DNA of 64,000 bases, taken from positions 506,403,225-506,467,224 of the forward strand of contig NC_058518.1 in assembly GCF_904849725.1 (NCBI RefSeq), written 5' to 3'. Below are positions 45,176 through 55,935 of this stretch, piece after piece. The position numbers and the translations under genes are program-made. Each line of letters starts with the position of its first letter. Within the stretch, counting starts at the first letter, position 1. The notes under the pieces were generated by a model. The model had not been told where the DNA came from and made no database searches. It was given only the letters and a program-made list of their open reading frames with translations. Origin of the DNA: Hordeum vulgare subsp. vulgare (Eukaryota; Streptophyta; Magnoliopsida; Poales; Poaceae).

Positions 45176-46540
45176 AACCTGAAATGTTTATCTAAAAAAA
45201 ATGCAACCTGAAATTTTATCTGGCTTTTTGGATTTGACCAGTTGATATGAAGCTAGGGCTTGAAACCCGTTTTGAGATGTTTTCTAGGCAATTGATGTGA
45301 AGATGTGTCTAGTGGCCTTTACGAGCTTGTTGTCAATCTGTACTATGTCAATTTAGTACATGATAAAGAACCCATGTAGTCATGCCTTAGTGATGTATTT
45401 ATAATGGTGAACTTCGTTAAAAAATATTATATCTTCCACCAATTTTTTTGCAACAACTATTCCAACTCCTAAATACGGAAAATGCATTTTGATTCCTCGT
45501 TGTACATGCATTTTGGTTCCAACTCCTATTAAAAAATCAAAATAGTTTCAAAGTATTTTTAGATTAAACTTGACTTTGTTTTGCAACAGTATATAAATTT
45601 TCGTAAAAAAAGTCAACATTGACTTCTGGACAAAAAAGACAAAAAATATTTACTATATAGGTCACTATTCACACTATTTTGACCGAAAATTTGTCTTTTT
45701 TGAAAAGAAGTTAAAGTATAATTTTATTTTTATGGATTTTTTCTTACAAGTACAATGAAAGATCAAGTTTATTTCAAAAACAATCAGATTTTTTAACTTT
45801 TTGTTGAATTGCTATTTTTTTGCATATAGGATGTATATACATCTAGGTTCTAAAAGTTCCCCTCCTCCTAAACACCCTTTATGGTGCTCGTCAACGTCCC
45901 TCGAGATTGTCACCGTTGAACTCGGGCCTAAGCTGGAGAACAAAATCCTTAGATGTTGTCGGCACCGCTTCGTTCGCAACAAGGTACACCAAATCTGGCA
46001 CCCGAAAGGAGAACCGAAAACAGCCCCCACATAACCCTCAAACTCACCGCTCTAGTTGCCCCCATGATGGAGCTAGGACTGGGGATATTCAATTCCAAAC
46101 AAGCCTAACCCTGAACTACTAAGTCGAAGGAGGTGGGGGAACCCCGAAATCACGGGTGCCTACAAGAGGGTTGCTAGATATTTCCTTTCTACCAAACAGT
46201 AATTTCGATGCTCGGGTGTTTATTGTCATGAGCAATGTTAATTTTTATCCTCTAAATTAAAACGGGTTTGTTGAGCATCATGCGCCTCATTTCTTTTGTG
46301 GCATTTAGCAACTTTTTCCAAAGCGGATTGTGAGGCCGAAAACCGAGACAACTTGGAGTGTCGACCACATGAGGGCGAGCAGTATGAGCGTGTGTCCGTG
46401 ATAGCCAGTGGGCGCGAGTGCAAAACTTAGGAGGAGAGGGGCAAGAGGGCCGCTGAAGTTTTTCATCGAGGCTTGGCTTAGAGAGATGACGGGGCGACGA
46501 TCATCAGAATGATGGGGGGAGATCGAGGGAATTGTTGCCT
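45176..46540. repeat. Tandem duplication, copy 1 (distal part)
   Basis: This segment matches 46728-47726 plus 49078-49140. Shared blocks include TGGATTTGACC..GTTGATATGAAGC, GATGTTGTCGGCACCGCTTCG, GAGCTAGGAC..GGGGATATTCAATTCC and GCGAGTGCAAAACTTAGGAGG. Together with 44216-44376 it forms one unit of the duplication. There is no convincing gene. Confidence 0.85.
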
Positions 46541-46920
46541 GCGCCTCTGCGGAGCGTGTGGGGGTTCCGCCACTGGCAATTGTTGCCTGCGCCTCTGCGG
46601 CCGGATTTGGCCTCCCACGCAAGAAAGAGAGGAGACGGGCCAGGGCCGGTGTCTGGGCCGGACGGACCGGTCAAAAGAAAAATGCATACGCCCATGCAAC
46701 CTGAAATTTTTGTCTCAAAAAAAAGTGCAACCTGAAATTTTATCTGGCTTTCTGGATTTGACCCGTTGATATGAAGCTAGGACTTAAAACCCGTTTTGCG
46801 TTTTCTAGGCAATTGATGTGAAGATCTTTTTCTAGGCAATTTATGCAATTTATGTGAAGATATGTCCAGTTGTCTTTACGGGCTTATGGTCAATCCGTAC
46901 TATATCGATTTAGTATTGTA

Positions 46921-47013
46921 CTCCCTCCGTCCCGAATTAAGTGACGCGGAGGGCGAGCTAAGCTAGTATAAATTTGTATACAACTCGCATGAGTTAAATC
47001 GGGACAGAGATAG
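46921..47013. mobile_element. Stowaway MITE, 93 bp
   Basis: TIRs are CTCCCTCCGTCCCGAATTAA at the left and the complement CTATCTCTGTCCCGATTTAA at the right. The TA target duplication is at 46919-46920 and 47014-47015. It is a Mariner-type non-autonomous element and is absent from copy 1 of the duplication at the matching place, so it inserted after the duplication. Confidence 0.9.
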
Positions 47014-47726
47014 TACATAATAAAAAACGCATGTAGCCATGTCTGAGTGATGTAGTTGTAATGGTGAACTCCGTTAACAAATATCATCTCTCCTGCCTAC
47101 TTTTTTGCAATAACTATTCCAACTCCTAAACATCCTTTATGGTGCTAGATTTTCATTGTTGAAGCTGGGCGTAAGTTGGAGAACAAAATCCATAGATGTT
47201 GTCGGCACCGCTTCGTTTGCAACAACAAGGTACACCAAATCTGCCACCCCAAAGGAGAACCGGAAAACACCCCCCGCATACCCCTCAATCTCACCGCTCC
47301 GGGTGTCGTCATGATGGAGCTAGGACCGGGGATATTCAATTCCAAACAAGCCTAACCCCTGAATTACTTAGTGGACAGAGCTTTGGGGAACCCTGAAATT
47401 GCGGGTGGCTACAAGAGGGAAGCCAGATATTTCCTTTCTACCAAAGTGTAATTTTGATGCTTAGGTGTTTATCGTCATGAGCAACGTTAATCTTTAGCCT
47501 TTAAATTAAAACGGGTTTGTTGAACATCATGCGCCTGATTTCTTTTGTGGCGTGAGTCACTGTTTCCAAAGCGGGCTGTGAGGCCGAAAACGGGGACAAC
47601 GTGGAGCGCCGGCCACGTGAGGCCGAGTCATATGAGCGTGTGTCCGTGGTAGCTGGTGAACGCGAGTGCAAAACTTAGGAGGGATGCAGGAGGGTCGCCG
47701 AAGTTTTTTCGTTGGGGGTTGGCGTA

Positions 47727-49077
47727 GAGCATCTCTAGCAGACCCATATAAAGCTGACCCGCAAAAGTCGTTTGCAGTTCGTGAAAAAACGCTTTTGCGG
47801 ACCGGCGTGGGTGGCAGCCGAGCACACCCCGCAAGACGGACCCGTATGAAAGGATATTCAAATCTTTTATTTTTATTACATTTTCAGGCATGAAAACACA
47901 TTTTGTTGCTTTTTTATTTTCTTCAAAGACATTGGATACATCATGATTCACTTCGCCTAATCTTTGCTAAAACAGCAAGACAAAAAAAACTACAATTATA
48001 CATTTTAGAAGATATCCAACTTCCATAACTGCTTCCACTAGTTGGATCAACATCTTCTCCATGCATTCATTGTTGATCTGGGGTTCTTCATCTTGCATTC
48101 TTCATTCTTTGGCTTTGATTCTAAAGAATTAGACGTTGCTTCCGCTCTAATTTCTTTTCTAATTACACATACAGCTGCATCGTTAGGCTCAATTATACTA
48201 AGGAATGCACAAACATCTATTAAGTTTCTTTCTATCAATAGATCGATTTATTCTTTTTCCCAATACCAAAATGAGTATCCACCTTCCTACACAGATGAAC
48301 ACCTCAATAAGCTAACGTGATTTAACCAAATAAGTTGACAGAGCCGAAGAGGAAGAAGAGTGTAGCCCATCGTTTTTGCATTTGAAGAATACCCATCCCA
48401 GGTGCTGTTGTGTGTTGGATGTGAGCCGCATCACTGTTTTTTGGTAGTCGTCGCACCGTATGAGCGGCATCGGCAAGCCGGCGAGTTGTTGCGCGACCAT
48501 CGAGCTTGGGCGACGGATGGAAGAGTCCTTGTCGGCAAACCGAGCTGGCGACTAGAGGATGAACCAACACCTGCATGCGGCGCTGACGCTTTGCCGGGGT
48601 TGTGCGGGGTGCTCCATGACCAATCCATGGCTTTGGCGCAGCCGCCGATGGCCGAAAAAGCCAAATCCGATGGTCGCGACAAAACAGACGCCGATATGTA
48701 CCTTGCCGGTGAGCCGAGGCACGAGGGCGTGGGGGAGGTCGATCTAGGGCCTACGGCGGCCAACCGGTGTGATCCCGACGGCTGGTGTGGCCAGAATCGA
48801 AGGCGGCGCCCGGCGACGGTGGGTGGGGGAAAAGCGCGGGTGAAATGTGCCACCAACCAACCGCTTCTAGATATATTTAGGCCATCGACGGGGCGAAGGG
48901 AGGAGAGGACATGCTTTTTCGCGGGTTGGGGGTGCACATTTTGCCGCGTCCCACAATTTTTTTTACGGGTCGGACGCGGTTGCGAGGATCTGGTCTGACA
49001 ACATTTTTCGTCCCGACCTGTATTTTGACGGTTATTTTACAGGTTCAACCCTTTTACGAGGTGTGGTAGAGATGCTC
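47727..49077. mobile_element. TIR DNA element, 1351 bp (PIF/Harbinger- or Mariner-like)
   Basis: The left end GAGCATCTCTAGCAGACCC and the right-end complement GAGCATCTCTACCACACC are inverted repeats, flanked by TA on both sides (TAA at the right). Copy 1 of the duplication gives the empty site (GGCTTAGAGAGATG near 46476), which confirms the boundaries. Inside is CCCGCAAAAG..GCTTTTGCGGACC and a GC-rich core with long but unrecognised ORFs on both strands (about 48400-48998). No transposase is seen. Confidence 0.85.
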
Positions 49078-49880
49078 TAAGAGGGATGGGCGGGACGGCG
49101 ATCAACAAAATGATGGGGGATGAGGTCGAGAGGAAGGCGGGGCGACAATACGACGATAGCCGCCGGCCATGCGGGACGGTGGCAGGCGGTTAGGGCAGGG
49201 TGGGTCACGAGAGAAGGGAGGAACCACCTGATGGAGGATGAAGAGGAAGACGAAGAGGAGGTTGCGCGCTGCTGGCCGCTGGATGTTGATCGGATGGTCC
49301 ATAAAAAGTGACTAACGATGGATGTTTTTTTTTGAGGTAACTTACGTATAGGCGGCCCCGAATTAAAATGATGATACTCTACTTTTTTATTTCCAGTGCT
49401 TCGAGTCATATGCATGCATAGAAATCACGAAGTTCTTTCGGTTTCGGGGTTTCGGCTGTTTCTTCTTCCCTGTATACTACCTCGAGTCATTGTCGTACTG
49501 CAGGAACCGGCTTGTACTCCACCCCAACCCATTGTACTACCACGTACAACTACTACGAACCTGAAGCTGTTACCGAAGCAAACACCAGCTGTTGAAACGA
49601 TCTGTAAAATTCTGAATCTTAAAGCATCTCCAGCCGTTGCCAAGAGCACCACGGAATAAAAAAAAAATAAGGGATCAAATATTTCAGCGGGCTACAATAG
49701 GAATGCATGGAAGGGGCATCTTTTCAACCACACCCCATCCGAATCGAAAGTTTATGAAAAAAATGATTAGATGAGTCAAGAAAAATAACACGTAGGGAGG
49801 AGATATATGATTCACCGAAACTTCTGCATGCGCTTCCAAAAGCCCCAGCGCGTTGGGTTTTGTTTGGGTATATTGATGAT

Positions 49881-50435
49881 ACTAGCAAAAGGGCCCATGC
49901 GTTGCAACGGAAGAAAGAAATACCACACGCTCTTAATTATAAAAAAATGGTCTATAATCTGAAAATTTGTAGTTACGACACAAATAAAGATGGTCTTATC
50001 TTACTAAAATGCAGTTCAAAATTTCACAGGTCTTCTATTTTAACACGGCTTGCATATAGATTTAATACGTACAAAGAATCAGTCAAGTGACCTTCAGTTT
50101 CATCTATAATTCTGATTTTGTTGACGTGTTCATCCCCAACCCGGATGAGTACCGGTATGAAAGAAAGACGAATAATGACTTATTTATAAGATTGCACCCT
50201 AGATAGTATTTTTATTAAACGTTTAACAGATAAAATAATATCATATTTAAATTCTACATATTTTTCTAAACAAATTCCATATATAATATGTTAAATTTGG
50301 AGTTACGGTTTAAAAGATATGAGTATTTTAAAAAACATTTAATATATACTACGAGTTTAATGTCATAAACAGTAAGGTTTTTTTTATAAAATCACCTCGA
50401 TGGATTTTCCGACGAAAGCGATAGCCTTTTTATTA
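49881..50435. mobile_element. D3: free copy of the 550-bp DNA element
   Basis: It begins ACTAGCAAAAGGGCCC and ends ATAGCCTTTTTATTA, giving weak inverted ends (CTAGCAAAAGGG versus TAATAAAAAGG). It is flanked by a 10-bp direct repeat TATTGATGAT at 49871-49880 and 50436-50445. It is closely similar to D1 at 28280-28829 throughout. The TSD length suggests Mutator-like; the local GATGAT microsatellite makes the exact length uncertain. Confidence 0.8.
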
Positions 50436-50905
50436 TATTGATGATTGATGATGATGATATTTTAACGTTCCGAGAAAATGTTGGAAATGTGGTTGAGCCG
50501 TTTTTCGATCGAAAGGCGTCTCCGAGCCTCATACCGAACCTGGCTGGAGATGCTCAACAAGTTGGCTGTCCGATCTCGCTTTCAGGTGGAGTGCTCGTCG
50601 TGTGTCTCTCACCCTCCTCCCACTTTTCTGTAGAAAGAGACGTGATCAGACACCATGACAACGTAAATGTAGCCAATAATAAGACGGACAAATGACGAAA
50701 TAATGATTAACTAGCTCTTTTTCGAGCAATGAAATGAAATACATAGAATAACATCATCACAGATAAAACAATATGTTGGTCGTATGTACCCCCAGCTCTC
50801 ACCAATACGAGAGCTAGCTTATTTGTTCTAGAAGCTACGGTAATTAATTAATCTGCTAGTCTAATCACCTGCTTACAATCTACACCACCTATAGCTAGAT
50901 TAAAT

Positions 50906-51352
50906 TCAGAGGGAGAAGCAGCCCATGCCGGAGCCGGAGCGTAGCACCAGGAACGGGAGCACGGCGTCGGGCGCGGGCGCACGCCCCTTGTCGGCGGCCG
51001 CGACGCCGTTGTACCTCCGGCGCGCGGACGGCCGGGGCAGGTTCTCCGGCACGACGTTCTCCAGCGAGTTGGCGTGCCACGGCGGGCACTGCCTCCGGTC
51101 GCTCCACCGCGCCGGCGCCTGCACGTGCACCAGCGCCGCCCCGTGCGCCGCTCCGTCGTCGACAGGTCCCCGCGCCATGGCCGCGCCGTCGACGGCGCCC
51201 ATCGCCCCGACGGCCACCACGCACGCCGCCGCCGCGAAGCACGCCCGGCGCAGCGCAGGGAGGTGGGCGGGCGCCTGGGCCCCGCCGGCCGGCTGGAGGT
51301 GAAGGGTCGGAGACGGGGGCTTGAGCTGGTGGCAGCAGCTGATCGTCGGCAT
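50906..51352 (-). CDS. Uncharacterised 148-aa plant protein, N-terminal hydrophobic segment, CFSL end
   Basis: Single-exon minus-strand ORF with ATG at 51352. A TATA-like TATAAGA (complement of 51404-51410) lies about 52 bp upstream. The N-terminus is basic and Cys-rich. Residues about 36-55 (ACFAAAACVVAVGAMGAVDG) form a hydrophobic segment that could be a membrane anchor or late signal peptide. The most conserved-looking part is SDRRQCPPWHANSLENVVPE followed by NLPRPSARRRYN. The C-terminus GMGCFSL has a CaaX-like box, though Ser at the a2 position is atypical. Codon third positions are strongly G/C, as in grass genes. Opposite-strand ORFs over the same region are shadows. I do not recognise a named family; I judge it a likely host gene from promoter context and composition. 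Confidence 0.65.
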   Translation of the reverse strand: MPTISCCHQLKPPSPTLHLQPAGGAQAPAHLPALRRACFAAAACVVAVGAMGAVDGAAMARGPVDDGAAHGAALVHVQAPARWSDRRQCPPWHANSLENVVPENLPRPSARRRYNGVAAADKGRAPAPDAVLPFLVLRSGSGMGCFSL

Positions 51353-51403
51353 GGTCGCTGATCTCCTTCGATCGGTCTACTTGCTCCGAGATCTGTGTCT
51401 AGT

Positions 51404-51410
51404 TCTTATA
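51404..51410 (-). promoter_or_regulatory. TATA box of the 148-aa gene
   Basis: The minus strand reads CCTATAAGAAC, about 52 bp upstream of the ATG, implying a short 5' UTR of about 20-30 nt. Confidence 0.5.
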
Positions 51411-51822
51411 GGCTCTGTCAGTCTGTCTCTCCCGACTCCCGGCGAGCTGGGGGCCGGTGCAGTTTCTTGGCAGGGGGGAGAGGAGGCTGCCTGCACGTTG
51501 CGGGGGAGATCGGCCGACCGGGGCCGTTGATTTGGACGTGGACGCTGGATTTGTATGTGCACTGGTAACTTGGCGTGTGGAACCACCTCCTCCCCGTCCG
51601 TCCCGGTGGCGTGCCGAGGGAGAAGGAGCAGTTGGGCACGACGTCGGACAGGGGACGGGGTGGGGTGGGGTGGGGCCCGGCCGCCGGTAGATATTTGGCG
51701 GTGGCGTGCGCGGTTCACGACGACCGATCGCCGGACGGACCGGGCTGGCAAGCTGGTAACTGTTCCGGTGTGTGGACTGTGGAGTTTTTGGGTGTGGTTG
51801 CACCACGAAAGTGCCCGGTTAA

Positions 51823-52742
51823 GAGCAACTCTAGCAGACCCAGCAAAAATTCGATCCGCAAAAAGCGTTTGCGGTTTCATGAAGATCGCGTTTGCGGATC
51901 GAAAACATTCGCGACCGAACAAAACCCATATCAAAACATGCATAATTTAAAAAAACACTTTCGCGGAAGAAATTACACAAACATAGTTTATCACATACTA
52001 CATAGTTCATCACATTATCAACAAACTACAAGCATAGTTATACTACATACTACGTTAAACTAGTATTAGAGGGGTCGGATTTGACGGCGGCGAGGTCGCG
52101 GCAAATGGACGACGCCGTGGAAGAGCCGGACGCTCAATCCTCCTCGCCGGAGCTGCACAGGTCGACGTACTTCGCCGCCTACGACCACTCCCTCTTCACG
52201 GGGACAAAGCCCACGCCGGAGGACGACGAGGATCCGGCGTAGGAAGATCTCGCGAAGGAGAAGGACGCGCTCCGGCGGTCGTACTCCTCCGTCTCGCGGT
52301 GGTTGAAGCTCGCCGGCGGCGACATCCCGCGGTTGGTCCACCTCCGGGCGCCGCGCTTCCTCGCGTCGTCCGCCCGGACACGTCGCTCGCGCCCCGGGTC
52401 CCTCTCACGGTCGGATCTGCTGCCGGGGTCGCGTCCGGAGCTCCACATTCGGTCCCACATGGCGGCTGGAGGCGGGGCGGGTGGTCGCCAGCGACGAGAA
52501 ATGTGGAGAGGGGAAAGGGGAATCGGGTGGCTCGCGACGGCGGGGATAGGGTTTGGACCCGCAAAATGGTCGCGGAACCGCAGTTATACTGCTCGGGGCG
52601 TGTGGTTTGCAAGCTGCGGCAAAAAAAAATGCGGGCCGGACGAGTATGCAGGCTCTGTTTTGATTGAAAAATTGGGCCAAGCCTGCATACTCGACGGAAT
52701 TTTTACGGGCCGGGCGTTTTGCGGGGCCTGCTAGAGTCGCTC
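51823..52742. mobile_element. PIF/Harbinger-like TIR element, 920 bp
   Basis: TIRs are GAGCAACTCTAGCAGACCC (left) and GAGCGACTCTAGCAGGCCC (complement of the right end), with a 3-bp TSD TAA at 51820-51822 and 52743-52745. The interior has ATGGACGACGCCGTGGAAG and a GC-rich gene-like segment (about 52080-52470), with an in-frame TAG after DEDPA, that encodes no domain I know. A TAA/TTA target is the Harbinger signature. Confidence 0.85.
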
Positions 52743-52745
52743 TAA

Positions 52746-53480
52746 CACCGGTTTGGTCGGCCACGTGTGAAATGCATCGGGCCCGTGGTCTAATGACGGG
52801 TCGAGTCTGGTGTCTGGCGAAAGAGAAAGGAGCGGGCGGAGCGGAGCGAGCGCCGGTCGAACTCCATGCGGGAGAACACAAAGGTGCGGAATCTGGCATT
52901 CTGAAAGAAAAAAGGGGTGCAGAATCTGAACTGCAGAAGCGAAGAAAGGTGCACAGAATGTGCACTGCAGAAGCGCGTGGCCGACCCCCGCGGCCAAATT
53001 CACGGTTTTCACTTTTTTTTAACTTTAGCCCCATCTGATTCCGTATGTAACAAAATCGGATTTGATCATTTTCTTTGTGACGGTAAGCACCCACACCCTA
53101 CCGTCATTCTCTATGGCGGTAAGGGTCAGGTCAACACAGAAGATGTCGTTTGACCCCGCTGATCCGACGGAGCCGCCTGCGTTGACCCAATTTGTACCGC
53201 CACAGGAAGTGGCGATAGGGTGTGGATGTCTACCGCCATAGCGGATGCCGATAGAGAAAATATCAGATCCAAAAAGAAATCATGAATGAAGTTAAATCGG
53301 GCTAAACTATATATGCCAAAAGGGTCAAAACCGTGAAATCGGCCACCTCCCTCACTCCCGGTCTCGTTGGGTTGGATATTTGTCAAGGTCCGGTAAGCTT
53401 TATTGTTTTACTGGTAAGATCAACGACTTAGATTTATTATATACTATTGTCTTTCATGTGAAAAGAGGGGTAAAATATGT
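52746..53480. other. Intergenic, with CGGTAGG/CCTACCGCC-type inverted motifs
   Basis: No gene. Between about 53080 and 53245 the words CACCCACACCCTACCG, TATGGCGGTAAGGG, GTACCGCCAC and TACCGCCATAGCGG occur in both orientations, and related words (GGTAGCC, TACCAAAG) occur at 38510-38620. It probably belongs to an old unclassified repeat. Confidence 0.4.
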
Positions 53481-53481
53481 T

Positions 53482-53760
53482 AGGATTTCTTTGATTCAAA
53501 GTAATTTCATAGGTTTTTAGAAAATTGAAATTCTTAGGATTTTTTAATATTGATCCTTCGATTCATTGGATTGGATCTCATAATTTTTCCTATGAAATCT
53601 TGTGTACTACATTTCATAGTAAATCTAACAGTCACTCCAATTTTGTTTTTTGTTCTTTATGTGACATCAAATGCTCCTTGCTAATCCCATGAAGTTTAAA
53701 GGGACGTGCCACTCCTTTTATTATTCCTATGTTTTAAATCCCGTGAATCAAAGAAGCCCT
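53482..53760. mobile_element. MITE, about 279 bp
   Basis: TIRs are AGGATTTCTTTGATTCA (left) and AGGGCTTCTTTGATTCA (complement of the right end). The interior has paired motifs such as TCATTGGATTGGATCTCATA and CTACATTTCATAG. The target duplication is not clear (AAATATGTT versus AAAACTTTT). It is a common grass MITE type; the superfamily is not assigned. Confidence 0.7.
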
Positions 53761-54339
53761 AAAACTTTTAAAAGAGCATCTAATTCAGAAGGAGAAATGG
53801 CCTCTATCGCCTACTATATCATTTGGCACATTTGGAAAGAGTTTAATAGGAGGAATATTTTTTGACATGATAGGAGGATTTTTCTTTGCCAGATCATAAT
53901 TACTCCCTTGATCAGAACGTCAACGGCCTCCTTCTGGAGGCTTGTGGCGACACATTGTTTTGTGTGTACACTGTACAGCCAACGGCAGCTAGCAGATTCA
54001 GGCTTTCTTTTACTTGTGTGTTCCGTTACTGTTTTCCTCTAGGTTGTTTTCACTCCTTGTAATTATGCCATGCCTCTAGAAGGTTCGGCCCTGAATATCT
54101 CGATTGTTTAAGTCCGGAGAAACATCGTCATCTTGGCAGACTTTCTTCATGGTTGGTTGCACGGATATCCTCCAAGGAACAGGGATATCTCTTTTATGTG
54201 AGGGATGCCATCTGTTTGGATCCGAGACGAGGGAGGACAGGGGCAACCTGATGTCAAGAATATTTTCTCAAAACAGGGATGGGGTCAACCGCCCAAAAGG
54301 GGGGGGGGGTCGCGGCATCCACCCCATGCGATGTGTTCA
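53761..54339. other. Intergenic, no gene seen
   Basis: Short ORFs only. A G-run of ten lies at 54300-54309 just before the minisatellite. Confidence 0.4.
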
Positions 54340-54745
54340 CTGGCCGGCGCTTCTCTCCTTCCTCCGCGCCGTCGGACGGTCCTCTCCTTCCTTCGCGTCA
54401 CCGGCCGCTCCTCTTCGCCCTCCACGCCGTTGGCCGCTCCTCTCCTTCCTCCGCGCCGCCGGTCGCTCCTCTCCTTCCGCCGCGTCACCGGTCGCTCCTC
54501 TCCTCCCGCGTCACCGGCCGCTCCTCTGCTTCCTCTGCGCCGCCGGCCGCTCCTCTGCTCCCTCCGCGCCGCCGGCCACTCCTCTGCTTCCTCCGCGTCG
54601 CCGGCCACTCCTCTCCTACCTACCTTCCGCGCCGCTGGCCACTCCTCTCCTACCTTCGCGTCGTCGGTCGCTCCTATCCTTCCTCCATGTCGCGGCCCCT
54701 CCTCTTCCTCTGTCACCAGTCGGTCGTCTCCTTCCTTCGCATTGT
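54340..54745. repeat. 29-bp GC-rich minisatellite
   Basis: A degenerate unit of about 29 bp (CTCCTCTCCTTCC then TCCGCGCCGCCGGTCG) repeats roughly 13 times with small length changes. Because 29 is not a multiple of three and the unit lacks stops, all three plus frames and one minus frame stay open; the resulting Pro/Arg/Ser-rich ORFs are artefacts. Confidence 0.9.
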
Positions 54746-55895
54746 CGACTTCGCACCCTTATCCTTCATTTATATCCCTCAAACCAAACAAAACATAGGA
54801 TAACACCACCCTTTCAACCAAACAAAAAAATGACTATCCCTAATCAGGTGGTTGGGGATGCCCTCAACCACCCTAGCATGTCCCTGCAACCAAACGCACC
54901 CTTAGTTACCCAATGAAGAAACACACCCATCTGCGGGGCACGTCATACATGGTAAGAAACTAAAAAATACTAGAGGCTTTAACAAAGGGAAACCCTACGC
55001 GTCTGTCGGTTGATTTCTAAAAATTATCCGTCACCTGGGCAGCCGATGGATGCCCGAGCTGACATCGTTTGATCTAGCGTCCGCATCCCGCTGCATGGTC
55101 ATTCGTTATTTTCCGCAACAAACGGTCTGTTGCAAAAACTAGACACTCTTCCTCGGCCCCGACAGAGCTGCGCCCCACGCGAGGTCGCCGCCAGCGTGCA
55201 GGAGCTAAACTGTCGTCTTCAAGTAGATGGCATCGAGAACCCGAGTTAATTTCTGAAACATCATCTCCGTCGCAGAAACAATGGCCATGTTATAGAAACA
55301 ATTTCTGAAACAACAGTCGCGTTGCAGAAACAACGACCGTGTTGCAGAAAACAACTCCTGAAACAAACAGCCGGCGGATCATCGGCAGATCTAGCAATCT
55401 AACGGTCGTGTGTGGTCCTTTATTTTTGCAACAAAGATCATGTTGCGGAAACCTTTGAAACATATATCTTGCTACAGAAATTTTTGCAACACAGATCATG
55501 TTACAAAAAAAAAATTTACAGCAGAGATCATGTTGCACAAAGAGGATCAAAGAGTCGAACAATGGAGAAAAGCAAATTGGTTGAACGAGAGTTAGTGGTG
55601 GTGGATGCCCCAGGCTAAATCCACCGACTGATTGTTAGACTTTACCTTTAACAAAGGGGAACAACAAATTGAGAAACTCATTTGGTTTCTCTTGTCTAAC
55701 CTGAATGTGAGCTCAATTATTGAATATTAATTGTGTCAACTAAATAAAAATAAATCAGCTTTAGTTGGCCATAAAATTGTTTTGTGCAATGCAATCCATG
55801 CAAAGGCTCGTCTCATACCTGCTAAATATGATGCCTCTCAAATCGTAGGTATTTCGTGTTTATTGCAGTATTCGAGTGGATAACCACTAGGAGAG
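54746..55895. other. Repeat-derived intergenic sequence with GTTGCAGAAACAAC words
   Basis: At 54850-54890 GGTGGTTGGGGATGCC and CTCAACCACC can pair. At 55230-55560 degenerate copies of GTTGCAGAAACAAC and GCAACA(A/C)AGATCATGTTGC recur on both strands, dividing at about 55370-55410. No gene. Confidence 0.5.
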
Positions 55896-55935
55896 TTAAG
55901 CCATGGAGGGGCTTACCGCCGGCACAATCTTAGAT

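Larger units (their letters stand above)
46541..49140. repeat. Tandem duplication, copy 2 (with orphan PBA1 5' flank)
   Basis: It starts with a copy of the PBA1 5' flank (GTGTGGGGGTTCCGCCACTG, then TTGTTGCCTGCGCCTCTGCGG and GAGACGGGCCAGGGCCGG), followed by the same downstream sequence as copy 1. It is interrupted by a Stowaway MITE (46921-47013) and a TIR element (47727-49077). No proteasome exon is adjacent, so any promoter activity here has no target in the window. Confidence 0.85.

Noticed and set aside
48402..48998. 198-codon plus-strand ORF and the 168-codon minus-strand ORF opposite it
   Set aside because: Both lie inside a TIR element, depend on GC-rich composition and show no recognisable domain or promoter.
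51377..51950. Pro-rich ORFs on both strands upstream of the 148-aa gene
   Set aside because: They overlap the promoter region of that gene and the GAGC-element left end, and their residue content simply reflects GC-rich sequence.
54104..54916. 270-codon ORF and two other overlapping forward ORFs
   Set aside because: They are products of a stop-free 29-bp minisatellite; no frame has non-repetitive, conserved-looking sequence.
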